Assembly: GCA_964648365.1 (NCBI GenBank)
Contig: CAZYLK010000018.1
Coordinates: forward strand, 1-52,413
From: SURF-32 sp964648365
GTDB lineage: Bacteria; Planctomycetota; Phycisphaerae; UBA1845
Direction: 5' to 3'
Length of the DNA stretch: 52,413 bases
Within the stretch, counting starts at the first letter, position 1, and every line of letters starts with the position of its first letter. The notes below the pieces were generated by a model, which worked only from the letters and a program-made list of their open reading frames with translations, was not told the origin of the DNA and searched no databases. Below are positions 8,797 through 16,357 of the stretch, piece after piece. The translations under genes and the position numbers were made by a program.

Positions 8797-9645
8797 TCAG
8801 GGATGTTCGTGAGGCGGCCCATCCGACGCGGCCGACATGTGCGGCGCCACTGCGGCCATGATCGCCGGAAGTTCCGACGATGCATCCAGCCGGCTGAGCA
8901 CGCAGTGGCACGTCGTAGGATCGGTCAGATGAACAAGCGACCACTCACCTACTGGAACGGCGTGTCCACGGTGCTTGCCGACGACGCAGGAACGATCCTC
9001 GTGCGTGCCGAACTGCTCGGCCAGCACGGGCGGATGAAAGACGACGCCGAGAAACTCGCCCCCGCGATCGTAGCGCGCCGCCACGCCCGGCGCGTCGCCG
9101 AACTTCAGCACAAACGTCGTCGTACGGACGAAACCGCCCGGCAGCTCGGCGGGCAGGTCGTATCGCAGCGCCGGCGCAAACGCACGCGCCTCATCAACCG
9201 TGGCCGGCGCGGCGCCATACTTCGCCAGGAAGCGGTCGAACGCCTCCACCGCGTCGTGCTGTAATCCATCCAGCAGCGCCGCGAAGTCGATCGTGGCCGC
9301 CTCCGCGTCATGCCGATCCCAGGGCCACCCGAAAAGGCCCAGGCCGACAACGAAGACGAGGCTCGCCGCGACCGCCAGCCACGGCCGCCGCCGCCACGTC
9401 CGCGGCAATCCAATGGCCTTCGCCGCCGCCCCGTCCAGCCCGGCCTCGATTGCGCCCCAGAGCCGGTCCGGGACTTCCCCGGATGCGGACGATTGCAGCG
9501 ATCGGGCAAGGCGATACAGCGATTCCAGTTCCGCTGCGCATGCCTGGCATTGCGCCGCGTGTCGCTGGACGTCCGCGGCCCGTTCTGCCGACAGTTCCCC
9601 GTCCAGAAACGGCCCGAGCATGTCCTGGATCTGTTCGCACGTCAT
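8797..9645 (-). CDS. Membrane anti-sigma factor with N-terminal zinc finger and Cys/His-rich outer domain
   Basis: This 282-residue protein should bind and restrain the sigma factor encoded just upstream. The N-terminus carries the ZAS zinc-finger pattern H29-x3-C33-x2-C36. A single membrane helix spans about 88-107. The outer domain (about 110-282) is unrecognised but rich in possible metal ligands: C220, C246 and C248, with H215, H225, H228, H239 and H247, and a C-terminal PPHEHP. Its ATG overlaps the sigma stop in an ATGA, so the two are translationally coupled. The next genes downstream encode metal efflux, so metal sensing by the outer domain is a reasonable inference; other signals are possible. 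Confidence 0.88.
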   Translation of the reverse strand: MTCEQIQDMLGPFLDGELSAERAADVQRHAAQCQACAAELESLYRLARSLQSSASGEVPDRLWGAIEAGLDGAAAKAIGLPRTWRRRPWLAVAASLVFVVGLGLFGWPWDRHDAEAATIDFAALLDGLQHDAVEAFDRFLAKYGAAPATVDEARAFAPALRYDLPAELPGGFVRTTTFVLKFGDAPGVAARYDRGGEFLGVVFHPPVLAEQFGTHEDRSCVVGKHRGHAVPVGEWSLVHLTDPTTCHCVLSRLDASSELPAIMAAVAPHMSAASDGPPHEHP

Positions 9646-10295
9646 GTTGATTCCGCTCCCCGTGGGACGGATGCTGCCGCGCGGCCGGGCGCCGCGGTGT
9701 CGGGCTGACCTGCCGCATGAGTTGGATGCCCGCCGGCGGCGATTTCTTCCGCGCCGCCGTAGCCGGACTTCAGAAGCTCGCGAATCCGAGCGCGGGCCCG
9801 ATTCAGGCGCGACCCGACGGTGCCCGCCGCCGTCTGCGTAACGTCGGCGATGGCCCGATAGTCCAGCCCGTCCTGATAGCGAAGGATCAACATGGCGCGG
9901 TCCAGGGGCGGCAGTGCGTGCAGGGCGTCTTCGACGTCCAGGCGCATGTCAGTTCCCGCGCCGGCCGCGGCATCCGAACGGGCGGCGGTGCGTTCCCGGC
10001 GAGACCGTTCAACGCCCTCCCGGCGGAAGAACTGCATCGCCTCGTTGATGGCGATGCGACACAGCCAGGTCGAGATCGACGACCTGCGGTCGAACTGATC
10101 GAACCGGGTGAAAGCCCGCACATACGTGTCCTGCGTCAGGTCGAATGCGTCGTCGGCCGAGCGCGTCATCCGCAGCAGTAGCCCGTAGACCTGCGCGGAC
10201 GTGTGTCCGTAGACTTCGTGCAGGGCGGCCCGGTCTCCGCGCGCGCACCGGTCGAGGACATCCGGTCCGACATCAGTTGAACGGTCGTCTGGCAT
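9642..10295 (-). CDS. ECF-family RNA polymerase sigma factor
   Basis: This 217-residue protein has both sigma domains. Region 2 (about 25-95) includes SADDAFDLTQDTYVRAFTRF and STWLCRIAINEAMQFFRR. Region 4 (about 128-185) includes LPPLDRAMLILRYQDGLDYR and a helix-turn-helix ending GTVGSRLNRARARIREL. A variable linker separates them. It would direct RNA polymerase to a small regulon when released by the anti-sigma factor. The start is the ATG at 10295, 15 nt after the cyclodeaminase-like gene, so co-transcription with the genes upstream is likely. The regulon is unknown; the cus operon 1.2 kb downstream is the obvious candidate. Confidence 0.93.
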   Translation of the reverse strand: MPDDRSTDVGPDVLDRCARGDRAALHEVYGHTSAQVYGLLLRMTRSADDAFDLTQDTYVRAFTRFDQFDRRSSISTWLCRIAINEAMQFFRREGVERSRRERTAARSDAAAGAGTDMRLDVEDALHALPPLDRAMLILRYQDGLDYRAIADVTQTAAGTVGSRLNRARARIRELLKSGYGGAEEIAAGGHPTHAAGQPDTAAPGRAAASVPRGAEST

Positions 10296-10310
10296 CCGGC
10301 GCTTGATCGA

Positions 10311-10940
10311 TCAGGCTCCAGCCGTAACCCAGGCTTCGATCCGCGCGCAGCGCTCGGCCGCGTGCGCCAGCAGGCTCGCGAGGCCGTCGCCGATGCGCGT
10401 GCGTGCGTCGCCCGGTTCCAGTTCCTTGAGGTTCACGCGGACGCTGCATGCCGCCGCCCGGGCACTCGCGTCGAGAAGCATCGCTGCCACCGCAGCGTCG
10501 CTGGCAAGATAACGATTGGTGATCGCCTTGACGTCATCGAGCTTCTGAAGCGCCGTCGCGGCGATGGCGGCCATCTGAAGCGGCACCAGCGCGGCCGTGG
10601 CGATCGCGGCCTGGTGCGCCTCGCGTTTCGATTCATCCGCGCGTGCCGCCTTGCCGGCAGCCGTCATCCGTTCGTATGCCGCCGCATCCTCGTCCATCAG
10701 GGCGCGGAGCATCCGGTCGCAGCGGTCCAGTTCATCGGCGGCGGTCTCCAGTCGCGGGCGCGCCGCCGCGTCGGTCTTCGGCCCGATCGAATAGGCGACC
10801 ACCATCCGCGCCTGAGCGCATCCGGTCGCGCCGGTGAGCGCCGCCGAACTGCCCCCCCCCGGCGTCGGCGTCCGCGCGGACAGGGCCTCCAGGAACGCCG
10901 CGATGCTGATTGATGCGTAGCCTGCCATTCGTGGTTCCAT
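10311..10940 (-). CDS. Formiminotransferase-cyclodeaminase (FTCD_C) family protein
   Basis: This 209-residue, mostly helical protein belongs to the cyclodeaminase/cyclohydrolase family, whose members act on formimino- or methenyl-tetrahydrofolate. The hallmark TPTPGGGSSAALTGATGCA is near the N-terminus, followed by the helical bundle (LMDEDAAAYERMTAAGKAAR, LQMAAIAATAL, NRYLASDAAVAAML, VRVNLKELE). The family length is about 200 residues. There is no formiminotransferase domain, so it is a stand-alone cyclodeaminase-like enzyme; the exact substrate cannot be told. The glycine triplet is encoded by a nine-base homopolymer. Two ATGs, 10940 and 10928, are possible starts. It lies 42 nt from the DUF2064 gene and 15 nt from the sigma gene. 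Confidence 0.88.
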   Translation of the reverse strand: MEPRMAGYASISIAAFLEALSARTPTPGGGSSAALTGATGCAQARMVVAYSIGPKTDAAARPRLETAADELDRCDRMLRALMDEDAAAYERMTAAGKAARADESKREAHQAAIATAALVPLQMAAIAATALQKLDDVKAITNRYLASDAAVAAMLLDASARAAACSVRVNLKELEPGDARTRIGDGLASLLAHAAERCARIEAWVTAGA

Positions 10941-10982
10941 CCATCCGGTTCAGGGCCGCGGCGTCGCCGGCCCGGGCGACGA

Positions 10983-11759
10983 TCAGCCATGTGAGGTCAG
11001 TTTTCTGAGCAGCGCCGCCAGGTGCGCCGCCGCCGGCCGATGGTTCGCGGACGCGCCTTCCAGATCGCCCATGGCCCGGGCAAGATCCTCCGGTCGCTGA
11101 AGATCATACCACGGTTGCAACTCGTGCAGGGCGATCCCGTGGGCCGCCGCCCGTTCTCGCGTCTGATCCGCTACGCGATCCGAGCTCCACCCAATGCCGG
11201 TAAACAGCGCGTCGACGCCGGGCGGAAGCGAAGCCGCCTGGATGCCTTCGACGGTCAGCCCGACACCGCCCAGCGGCAGCCCCAGCAGATAGTACCCGCC
11301 GCCGTCCGTCGGGCCGATGACGAATCCACCGTTCCGCACGGAAGAGGCCGCTTCGTCGAGCACGGGCCAGGGAAGTGTCGGACTATCCGCCCCCAGCAGG
11401 ATCACACCGGCGCTTCCGCGACCGGCGGCTGCCGCGACGGCGCGTCGCAGGCGGGCGCCGAGGTCGCCCGGACCCTGTGGATCGACCGGAACGGCGTCGC
11501 GGCCCGGCGATCTCGTCGCGCCCGGGCCGATCGACGCGCCGGGGCGAAGCATGGCCGCGACGATTGTCGCGTCTTCATCCGGCGACACGACGACGCGCGC
11601 GGTCAGCGACGCGCACGCGGACACCAGTTCGAGCGTTGCCGCCAGCGACGACGCATACAATTCAGCCGCCTGCTCGGGCGACAACGGCGGGCACATCCGG
11701 GTCTTGACCCGTCCCGGCCGTGCCGACTGGGCAAAGATGAGTGCGTCGATCGCCGTCAC
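10983..11759 (-). CDS. DUF2064 / TIGR04282-type GT-A fold transferase
   Basis: This 258-residue protein resembles the rSAM/selenodomain-associated transferase 1 family (DUF2064), distant relatives of nucleotidyl and glycosyl transferases. Visible motifs are ALIFAQSARPGRVKTRMCPP at the N-terminus (nucleotide-sugar site), LLGADSPTLP (metal/nucleotide site), IGPTDGGGYYLLG and WYDLQRPEDL. Some members work in arsenosugar or modified-lipid pathways, but nothing here settles the substrate. The start is a GTG at 11759 with no strong Shine-Dalgarno. It heads a four-gene minus-strand cluster ending with the anti-sigma factor. Confidence 0.85.
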   Translation of the reverse strand: MTAIDALIFAQSARPGRVKTRMCPPLSPEQAAELYASSLAATLELVSACASLTARVVVSPDEDATIVAAMLRPGASIGPGATRSPGRDAVPVDPQGPGDLGARLRRAVAAAAGRGSAGVILLGADSPTLPWPVLDEAASSVRNGGFVIGPTDGGGYYLLGLPLGGVGLTVEGIQAASLPPGVDALFTGIGWSSDRVADQTRERAAAHGIALHELQPWYDLQRPEDLARAMGDLEGASANHRPAAAHLAALLRKLTSHG

Positions 11760-12044
11760 GCAGCCACGGTACGGCGGGGGTCAGGCGGGAGCAACCGTGC
11801 GGCGAGGTCCGCGCAGAAACGAAGCAAGCCCACCCTCTCCGACCAGAGAGCAGGCTTGCTAGCCGACGCGACGGGCGAGCCAAACAGTCGCCGCGCCGGC
11901 CGGGCCGAAGCGAACTCCGGCGCCTTTCGTAAGGATTCTGCGACAGTTCTCTATGTTCCCACCCGACCCGCGCATTGCACGACCGTGTCGGAATCCGTCG
12001 GCACACGAATGACGCGATCGCAGCAATCCGCGCGCTCCCGCCCG
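11760..12044. other. Divergent intergenic region with an imperfect hairpin
   Basis: This region separates the DUF2064 gene (minus) from the radical SAM gene (plus). Its most distinct feature is an interrupted inverted repeat at 11823-11860: outer arms AGCAAGCC and GGCTTGCT, inner arms CTCTC and GAGAG. No T-run follows, so it does not look like an intrinsic terminator; it could be an operator or an RNA structure. No gene was recognised. Confidence 0.45.
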
Positions 12045-12073
12045 CCGACAGGCCCCCGCCGCCGGGCTACAAT
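12045..12073 (+). promoter_or_regulatory. Sigma-70-like promoter, probably giving a leaderless transcript
   Basis: CCGACA (12045-12050) and TACAAT (12068-12073) are separated by 17 nt. The -10 box ends 7 nt before the ATG at 12081, so transcription would start at or beside the A of the start codon. No Shine-Dalgarno sequence lies between them, which fits a leaderless mRNA. Confidence 0.6.
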
Positions 12074-12080
12074 CCGGTCG

Positions 12081-12956
12081 ATGCCATCCGGACCGGATAC
12101 GCCGCTGCGCCAGTTCGCCGATCACACCCGCCATTGGCGTGAGAACTTGTACGTCTACCCGGTCGTGTCGCGTCGCAGCCGCGGCGTCTCCATCGGCATC
12201 AACCTCAACCCCGACACGGCGTGCAACTTCGATTGCATTTACTGTCAGGTCGATCGGACCGTTGCGCCGCGAGTGCGGGAGGTCGATCCGGCGCTGCTGG
12301 AGCGGGAGCTGGACGCCATGGTGGGCCTCGTGCTCGGCGGCGGCCTGTTCGCCGATCCGGCCTTCGCCGACGTGCCTGCCGCGATGCGGCGCCTGAACGA
12401 TTTCGCCTTCTCCGGCGATGGCGAGCCCACGACGTGTCCACTGTTTGTGGAGTGCGTGCGGATCGCCGCTGGTGTCAAAGCGCGCCACGGGCTGGATGAC
12501 GTTCGCCTCGTCCTGATCACTGACGCGGCCTACCTCGATCGGCCGAAAGTCGTGGAGGGACTCGAACTTCTAGACCGCCATCGGGGGGAAATCTGGGCGA
12601 AGCTCGACGCGGGGACGGAGGACTATTACGAACTGGTCAATCGTCCGAACATGCCGCTGTCGCGGATCGTCTCGAACATCGCGGGGGCGGCACGGGTACG
12701 GCCGGTGGTGATTCAGTCGCTGTTCATGCGTATCGACGGCACGCCGCCGCCCACCGCCGAGATCGAAGCCTTCTGCGATCGCCTCGACGACATCACGCGC
12801 GGCGGCGGGCAGATTTCGTACGTGCAGGCCTACACCATCGCCCGGCGCCCGGCGGAGTCGTTCGTGACGCCGCTGACGAACCGCGAGCTCGACGAGATCG
12901 TGACGCTCATCCGGCATCGCACCGGTTTCCGGGTTGAACCGTTTTATTCAGCGTGA
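12081..12956 (+). CDS. Radical SAM protein
   Basis: This 291-residue protein has the radical SAM iron-sulfur motif in NPDTACNFDCIYCQVDR (C-x3-C-x2-C), then SGDGEPTTCP (SAM-contact GE region), LVLITDAAYLDRPKV, and AKLDAGTEDYYELVNRPN typical of the barrel core. It would reductively cleave SAM; the substrate is unknown. The wider family includes tRNA-modifying and peptide-modifying enzymes. The frame stays open far upstream, but the ATG at 12081 is chosen because MPSGPDT begins the conserved part and a promoter -10 lies 7 nt before it. Confidence 0.88.
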   Translation: MPSGPDTPLRQFADHTRHWRENLYVYPVVSRRSRGVSIGINLNPDTACNFDCIYCQVDRTVAPRVREVDPALLERELDAMVGLVLGGGLFADPAFADVPAAMRRLNDFAFSGDGEPTTCPLFVECVRIAAGVKARHGLDDVRLVLITDAAYLDRPKVVEGLELLDRHRGEIWAKLDAGTEDYYELVNRPNMPLSRIVSNIAGAARVRPVVIQSLFMRIDGTPPPTAEIEAFCDRLDDITRGGGQISYVQAYTIARRPAESFVTPLTNRELDEIVTLIRHRTGFRVEPFYSA

Positions 12957-13134
12957 TCGGGCTCAGCGACGCGTTCGCCGGGCGTCCCAATGGCCGGCGG
13001 CGCGGCGCACGGCTTTAGGCCCGCGCGGCCTGCCCACTTGGGACCACAACAGGTCGGGCGCGGTAGCTCGAGGGGGATCGTAGCCATTGCGCAGGCCGAA
13101 CACGCCGCCGCAACTCGTGTCGGCGGGGCCGCCC

Positions 13135-13545
13135 TCAGCGACATCTACCGCGAACGGCGCCCGTGAATTCGCAATGGGGTGTGGTCACGCGGGCCAGCGT
13201 TGGCAGCGGATCGCACGCGACGCCCTCGAACCGCAGCTTGAACCGCGGTCGGTCCATCACGATGGCAGTCGACGCCAGAATCTGTCCGTCCGCATCCTCG
13301 ATTTGCAGCCTACCCTCCCCGCCATCCCAACGCTGGAGCGCGAATTTGCCCTTCACGACACCGCCGCGACGGAAGACCATTTTCACCTTGCCGCACTTAA
13401 GTACGACCGATACGCCGCCGGGCTCCGCCGCAACGACAGCCGGCGGCCCTGACCCGTCCGCGCTGGGCGCGGGCACGGCCGCCAGCCCGAATGCGAGAAA
13501 AAGCGGCGCCACGTTGCGGATCTGAACGATTGGGTGTGCGGGCAT
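13135..13545 (-). CDS. Small secreted protein of unknown function
   Basis: The 136-residue product has an N-terminal signal peptide (VAPLFLAFGLAAVPAPSADG) followed by a compact, beta-rich sequence with VSVVLKCGKVKMVFRRGG, RLQIEDADGQILAST and RPRFKLRFEG. The start at 13545 is supported by GGAGGT seven nt upstream, and a TATGCT -10-like box lies at 13593-13598 on the minus strand. No family was recognised. The single-gene layout, convergent with the radical SAM gene, gives no functional clue. Confidence 0.7.
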   Translation of the reverse strand: MPAHPIVQIRNVAPLFLAFGLAAVPAPSADGSGPPAVVAAEPGGVSVVLKCGKVKMVFRRGGVVKGKFALQRWDGGEGRLQIEDADGQILASTAIVMDRPRFKLRFEGVACDPLPTLARVTTPHCEFTGAVRGRCR

Positions 13546-13661
13546 AGCCTGTACCTCCGCCGGCCTGTCGAGTGGATCGCTGAACCCGGGTCAGCATAGC
13601 ACAAATCCGGCCGGCAATCGACCGGCTTGACACCCCGGCCCAGGCGCGGACATTCCCCGGC

Positions 13662-14198
13662 ATGGGGAGAGAGAACGACCCCGACATCCAGAAGCTGATC
13701 GAATCGCACGTCGCCGACCAACTGCCGGGCGTGACCATCGAGGTCTCGTTTGCGAAGCGGTGGCAGCGCCAGATGGTCGTTGCCCGCTGGGAGGGCTTCG
13801 CCGGACTGCTGGCGGAACAGCGTTTCCGCCGCCTGGTGGCGTGCATCCCGGCCCAGGTGTTCGAGCGGGATCTGGCCGGCATGGTGTGGTTCGAACTCAC
13901 GCCCGACGAGTCGGTGGACGATTACATGAAGATGCCGCGCTCCGCCGACGTGGCCAATCGGCGGTCGGAACTCATCGCGGCCATGAAGAAAAGCGGCCTG
14001 GTCGCCCGCCTGGAGGAGCAGTTGGGCGACGAGCCGGAGGACGCCTGCGGCGGCGCGTTCGAGTTGACCCGGGCGGTGCTCAAGGACGCGGGCCTTACGC
14101 CCAAAAAGATCGAATCCGCGTGCCTGTGCCTGATCGGCCTGGGCGCCTACTGCGACTGCCAGGCGCTCCTCGGCGAGGCGCGCGAGGAACTGGGTTGA
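13662..14198 (+). CDS. Hypothetical protein with a DUF2695-like C-terminus
   Basis: This 178-residue soluble protein has an acidic N-terminal half of unknown fold and ends with CLCLIGLGAYCDCQALLGEA, which resembles the GGYCDCEVL end of DUF2695 proteins. The link is by motif only. The start is the ATG at 13662; TTGACA lies at 13627-13632 and a weak GACATT box ends 7 nt before the ATG, so this gene may also be leaderless. No Shine-Dalgarno is seen. Confidence 0.7.
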   Translation: MGRENDPDIQKLIESHVADQLPGVTIEVSFAKRWQRQMVVARWEGFAGLLAEQRFRRLVACIPAQVFERDLAGMVWFELTPDESVDDYMKMPRSADVANRRSELIAAMKKSGLVARLEEQLGDEPEDACGGAFELTRAVLKDAGLTPKKIESACLCLIGLGAYCDCQALLGEAREELG

Positions 14199-14306
14199 CG
14201 CGTGTGCGGTCCGCTGCGCTCGACGCCGCCCGGCGCTGTATCACGATGCGATTCCGGTCGGTCGGCGGCCGTCACCTGTCCCATACCATCCTCAAAGGAT
14301 CAGTCG

Positions 14307-16073
14307 ATGCCAGTTGCAACCCTTCGGACGCCGATGCGCTTCAGCCGCTTCACTGGACCTGACGGCACGCGACGTCTGCTCTGCAGAGCCGCCGCGGCCC
14401 TGCTGCTGATGGTCCCGACGGCGTCAGGGCAGGACGCACCCAAGACGGAGCCGCCCGAAGCGCCGCCCCCACCGCCGGTTCAGCGCGATTCCATCCTCGA
14501 CGTCATCCCCGCAGACGCGCTCTTCGTTGTCACCGCTCGCCATCTGGCCGGGATCGACGAGAAAGTGGCCACGCTGCTGCGCCAGATGGACATGCCCTTT
14601 CCATTCACGCCTTCGGACAGCCTTTACGCGGCGTTCGGCCTGATGGAGGGCATCGACACCACAGGTGACGCGGCATTCGTGGGCACGGCTCCCGCCGACA
14701 CGGCCGGCAGCGAACCTATCTTCGGGCTGATCCTGCCGACAACCGATTTCACGGCGCTGATTCAGCCGCTGCAGCCCAAAGAAGCGGACGGCGGGTTGTT
14801 CTCCATCCAGTTCAAGGGCAAGCCGGCCTTCGCCCGTGAGGTGCGCGGCTACGCGGTTATGTCGGAATCGAAGTCCTTCATTCAAGGACTGCTGAAGTCC
14901 ACGATCCGGCAGCGATGGTCGACGCACCAGCTCCAGCGCTACGCTGAAAACGACGTGGGCTTCTACATTGACGTCGCCGCCATCGCCGCCAACCCGACGA
15001 TCCAGAAGGATCTCTCGCCCGGGCTGTGGAGCCGGGAGAAAATGGCGGCGCTGAGCAGCCTCGGGCAGGTGCAGTATTCGCTGCGGCTCGACGAGCGCGG
15101 ACTGTTCGTGCAGGCGCTGGCGCGCACCACGTTGACTGACGCGAAGGTCGCCGGCGGCGCGCTCTCTTTCGACGGGCTGCCGGCCGAGCGATATGCCCTG
15201 GCGCTCGCGGCTTCGATCAACGGCGAACTCGTGACGCAGTTTATGGGGTGGCTGACGGCGCTGATTGAATCTGAGGCGCCGAGCGAAGTCTTCCCCGTTC
15301 TCAAGATCATCCTCGACACGTCCCGGACGATGTCCGCCGACGCCGAGAACGTCCGCGTCAGCATCAACGGCCTGCCGCAAGGCGCCGACGGACTGGTCTG
15401 TGCAACGAAGCTCGTCGCCACGCGCGGGCCGGCATCCGCCTGGATTGAGCGCTTCGCCGAGGGTGTGGCGAAGCTCAAGACGGCGCTGACCGGTTTGAAC
15501 GACGAGCAGGCGGCCAAGGCGGCGGAGATGTTCGCGTTCAGGAAGGACGCGGAGACCGTAGACGGCGTCAGCGTCCATCATGTACACGTCAATCTGGAAG
15601 GCGCGCCCGACGTGGATTATCCCAAGCTCCAGGCCGTCATCGGTCGCGAGGGCCTGTTGATCCGCGTTGCGGCCGTAAGCGATCGACTGGCCATCATCCA
15701 CGTCGGCGGCGGGCCGGCTCGCTTCGAACAGGTGCTGGCCGCTGCCAAGAACGGCTCGGCGGCGCTGGGCAGCGACGCCGGCATCCAGAAAACGGTCAAA
15801 TTGCTGCCGGATCGCCCGTTCGCATCCGCGTTCCTCTCGCTGGACGGACTCCTGCCAATCGCCTTCAACATCGGCGAAGCAATGGGCGATCCGCCGCCGC
15901 CTGTTAAGCTGGCTCCGATCGGTGCGCCCATCGCGATGGCGATCGTCGACCTCGGCGGCGGCGCGTACGAAGCCACGGCCGTCTACCCGGTGGAACTTAT
16001 CATCGCGGTCAAGAATGCGGTGATGGAGACCATCGCCCGCAGCATGGGCGGCCCGCCGCAGCCCACGCCGTAG
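14307..16073 (+). CDS. Large exported protein of unknown function
   Basis: The 588-residue product has a signal peptide (LLCRAAAALLLMVPTASGQ) and then a soluble domain. The order SILDVIPADALFVVTARHLAGID, then FGLILPTTDFTALIQPL, then RGYAVMSESKSFIQGLL is reminiscent of planctomycetal exported proteins with DUF3352-like features. The ATG at 14307 is chosen because AAAGGA lies seven nt upstream; the frame is open further upstream without an RBS. There is no lipobox and no C-terminal anchor. Two palindromic repeats follow the stop after 27 nt. No enzymatic motif was found. Confidence 0.8.
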   Translation: MPVATLRTPMRFSRFTGPDGTRRLLCRAAAALLLMVPTASGQDAPKTEPPEAPPPPPVQRDSILDVIPADALFVVTARHLAGIDEKVATLLRQMDMPFPFTPSDSLYAAFGLMEGIDTTGDAAFVGTAPADTAGSEPIFGLILPTTDFTALIQPLQPKEADGGLFSIQFKGKPAFAREVRGYAVMSESKSFIQGLLKSTIRQRWSTHQLQRYAENDVGFYIDVAAIAANPTIQKDLSPGLWSREKMAALSSLGQVQYSLRLDERGLFVQALARTTLTDAKVAGGALSFDGLPAERYALALAASINGELVTQFMGWLTALIESEAPSEVFPVLKIILDTSRTMSADAENVRVSINGLPQGADGLVCATKLVATRGPASAWIERFAEGVAKLKTALTGLNDEQAAKAAEMFAFRKDAETVDGVSVHHVHVNLEGAPDVDYPKLQAVIGREGLLIRVAAVSDRLAIIHVGGGPARFEQVLAAAKNGSAALGSDAGIQKTVKLLPDRPFASAFLSLDGLLPIAFNIGEAMGDPPPPVKLAPIGAPIAMAIVDLGGGAYEATAVYPVELIIAVKNAVMETIARSMGGPPQPTP

Positions 16074-16357
16074 AAGCCGCTGCGAACCGACCGGATTGCC
16101 GTCTGGCACCGGTTTGCAACCGGTGATCCGATGTGGCACCGGTTTGCAACCGGTGTTCCGGTGTGCGGCATCGACCCGCTCGGGGGAACTTCGCCTTCCA
16201 GTCGGTGGACTCACGCCAAAAAGCCGACGTGACACCCGCGCGGGGTCCGCGGGCCATCCTTGCGCGCTAACACCTCCGCTCGCGCCCCGTCATACCTCGG
16301 TCCGGCGACGCTGGACGTGACATTTATTCATCCAAAGACAGGCGGAGCGCGATAACC
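16074..16357. other. Intergenic region with palindromic repeats
   Basis: This gap begins with two tandem 30-bp palindromic units (see the 16101 entry) and ends with the leader of the next gene. AGGCGGAG about 12 nt before the ATG at 16358 may serve as its ribosome-binding site. Between them no open frame or promoter was clear. Confidence 0.4.
16101..16160 (+). repeat. Two tandem 30-bp palindromic repeat units after a stop codon
   Basis: Two 30-bp units share TGGCACCGGTTTGCAACCGG, with palindromic core CACCGGTTTGCAACCGGTG, separated by ATCCGATG. They begin 28 nt after the stop of the preceding gene and read in its sense direction. The same core recurs at 20134, 40224 and 47587. Confidence 0.85.

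Noticed and set aside
11022..12080. N-terminal extension of the radical SAM frame
   Set aside because: It is antisense to the DUF2064 gene, Arg-rich, and lies upstream of the promoter at 12045-12073.
12944..13144. 66-codon minus open frame after the secreted protein gene
   Set aside because: No RBS, no family feature, and composition like non-coding GC-rich DNA.
14424..16235. 603-codon minus open frame
   Set aside because: It overlaps the exported protein at 14307-16073, which has an RBS and signal peptide. The antisense translation is an Arg-rich shadow.
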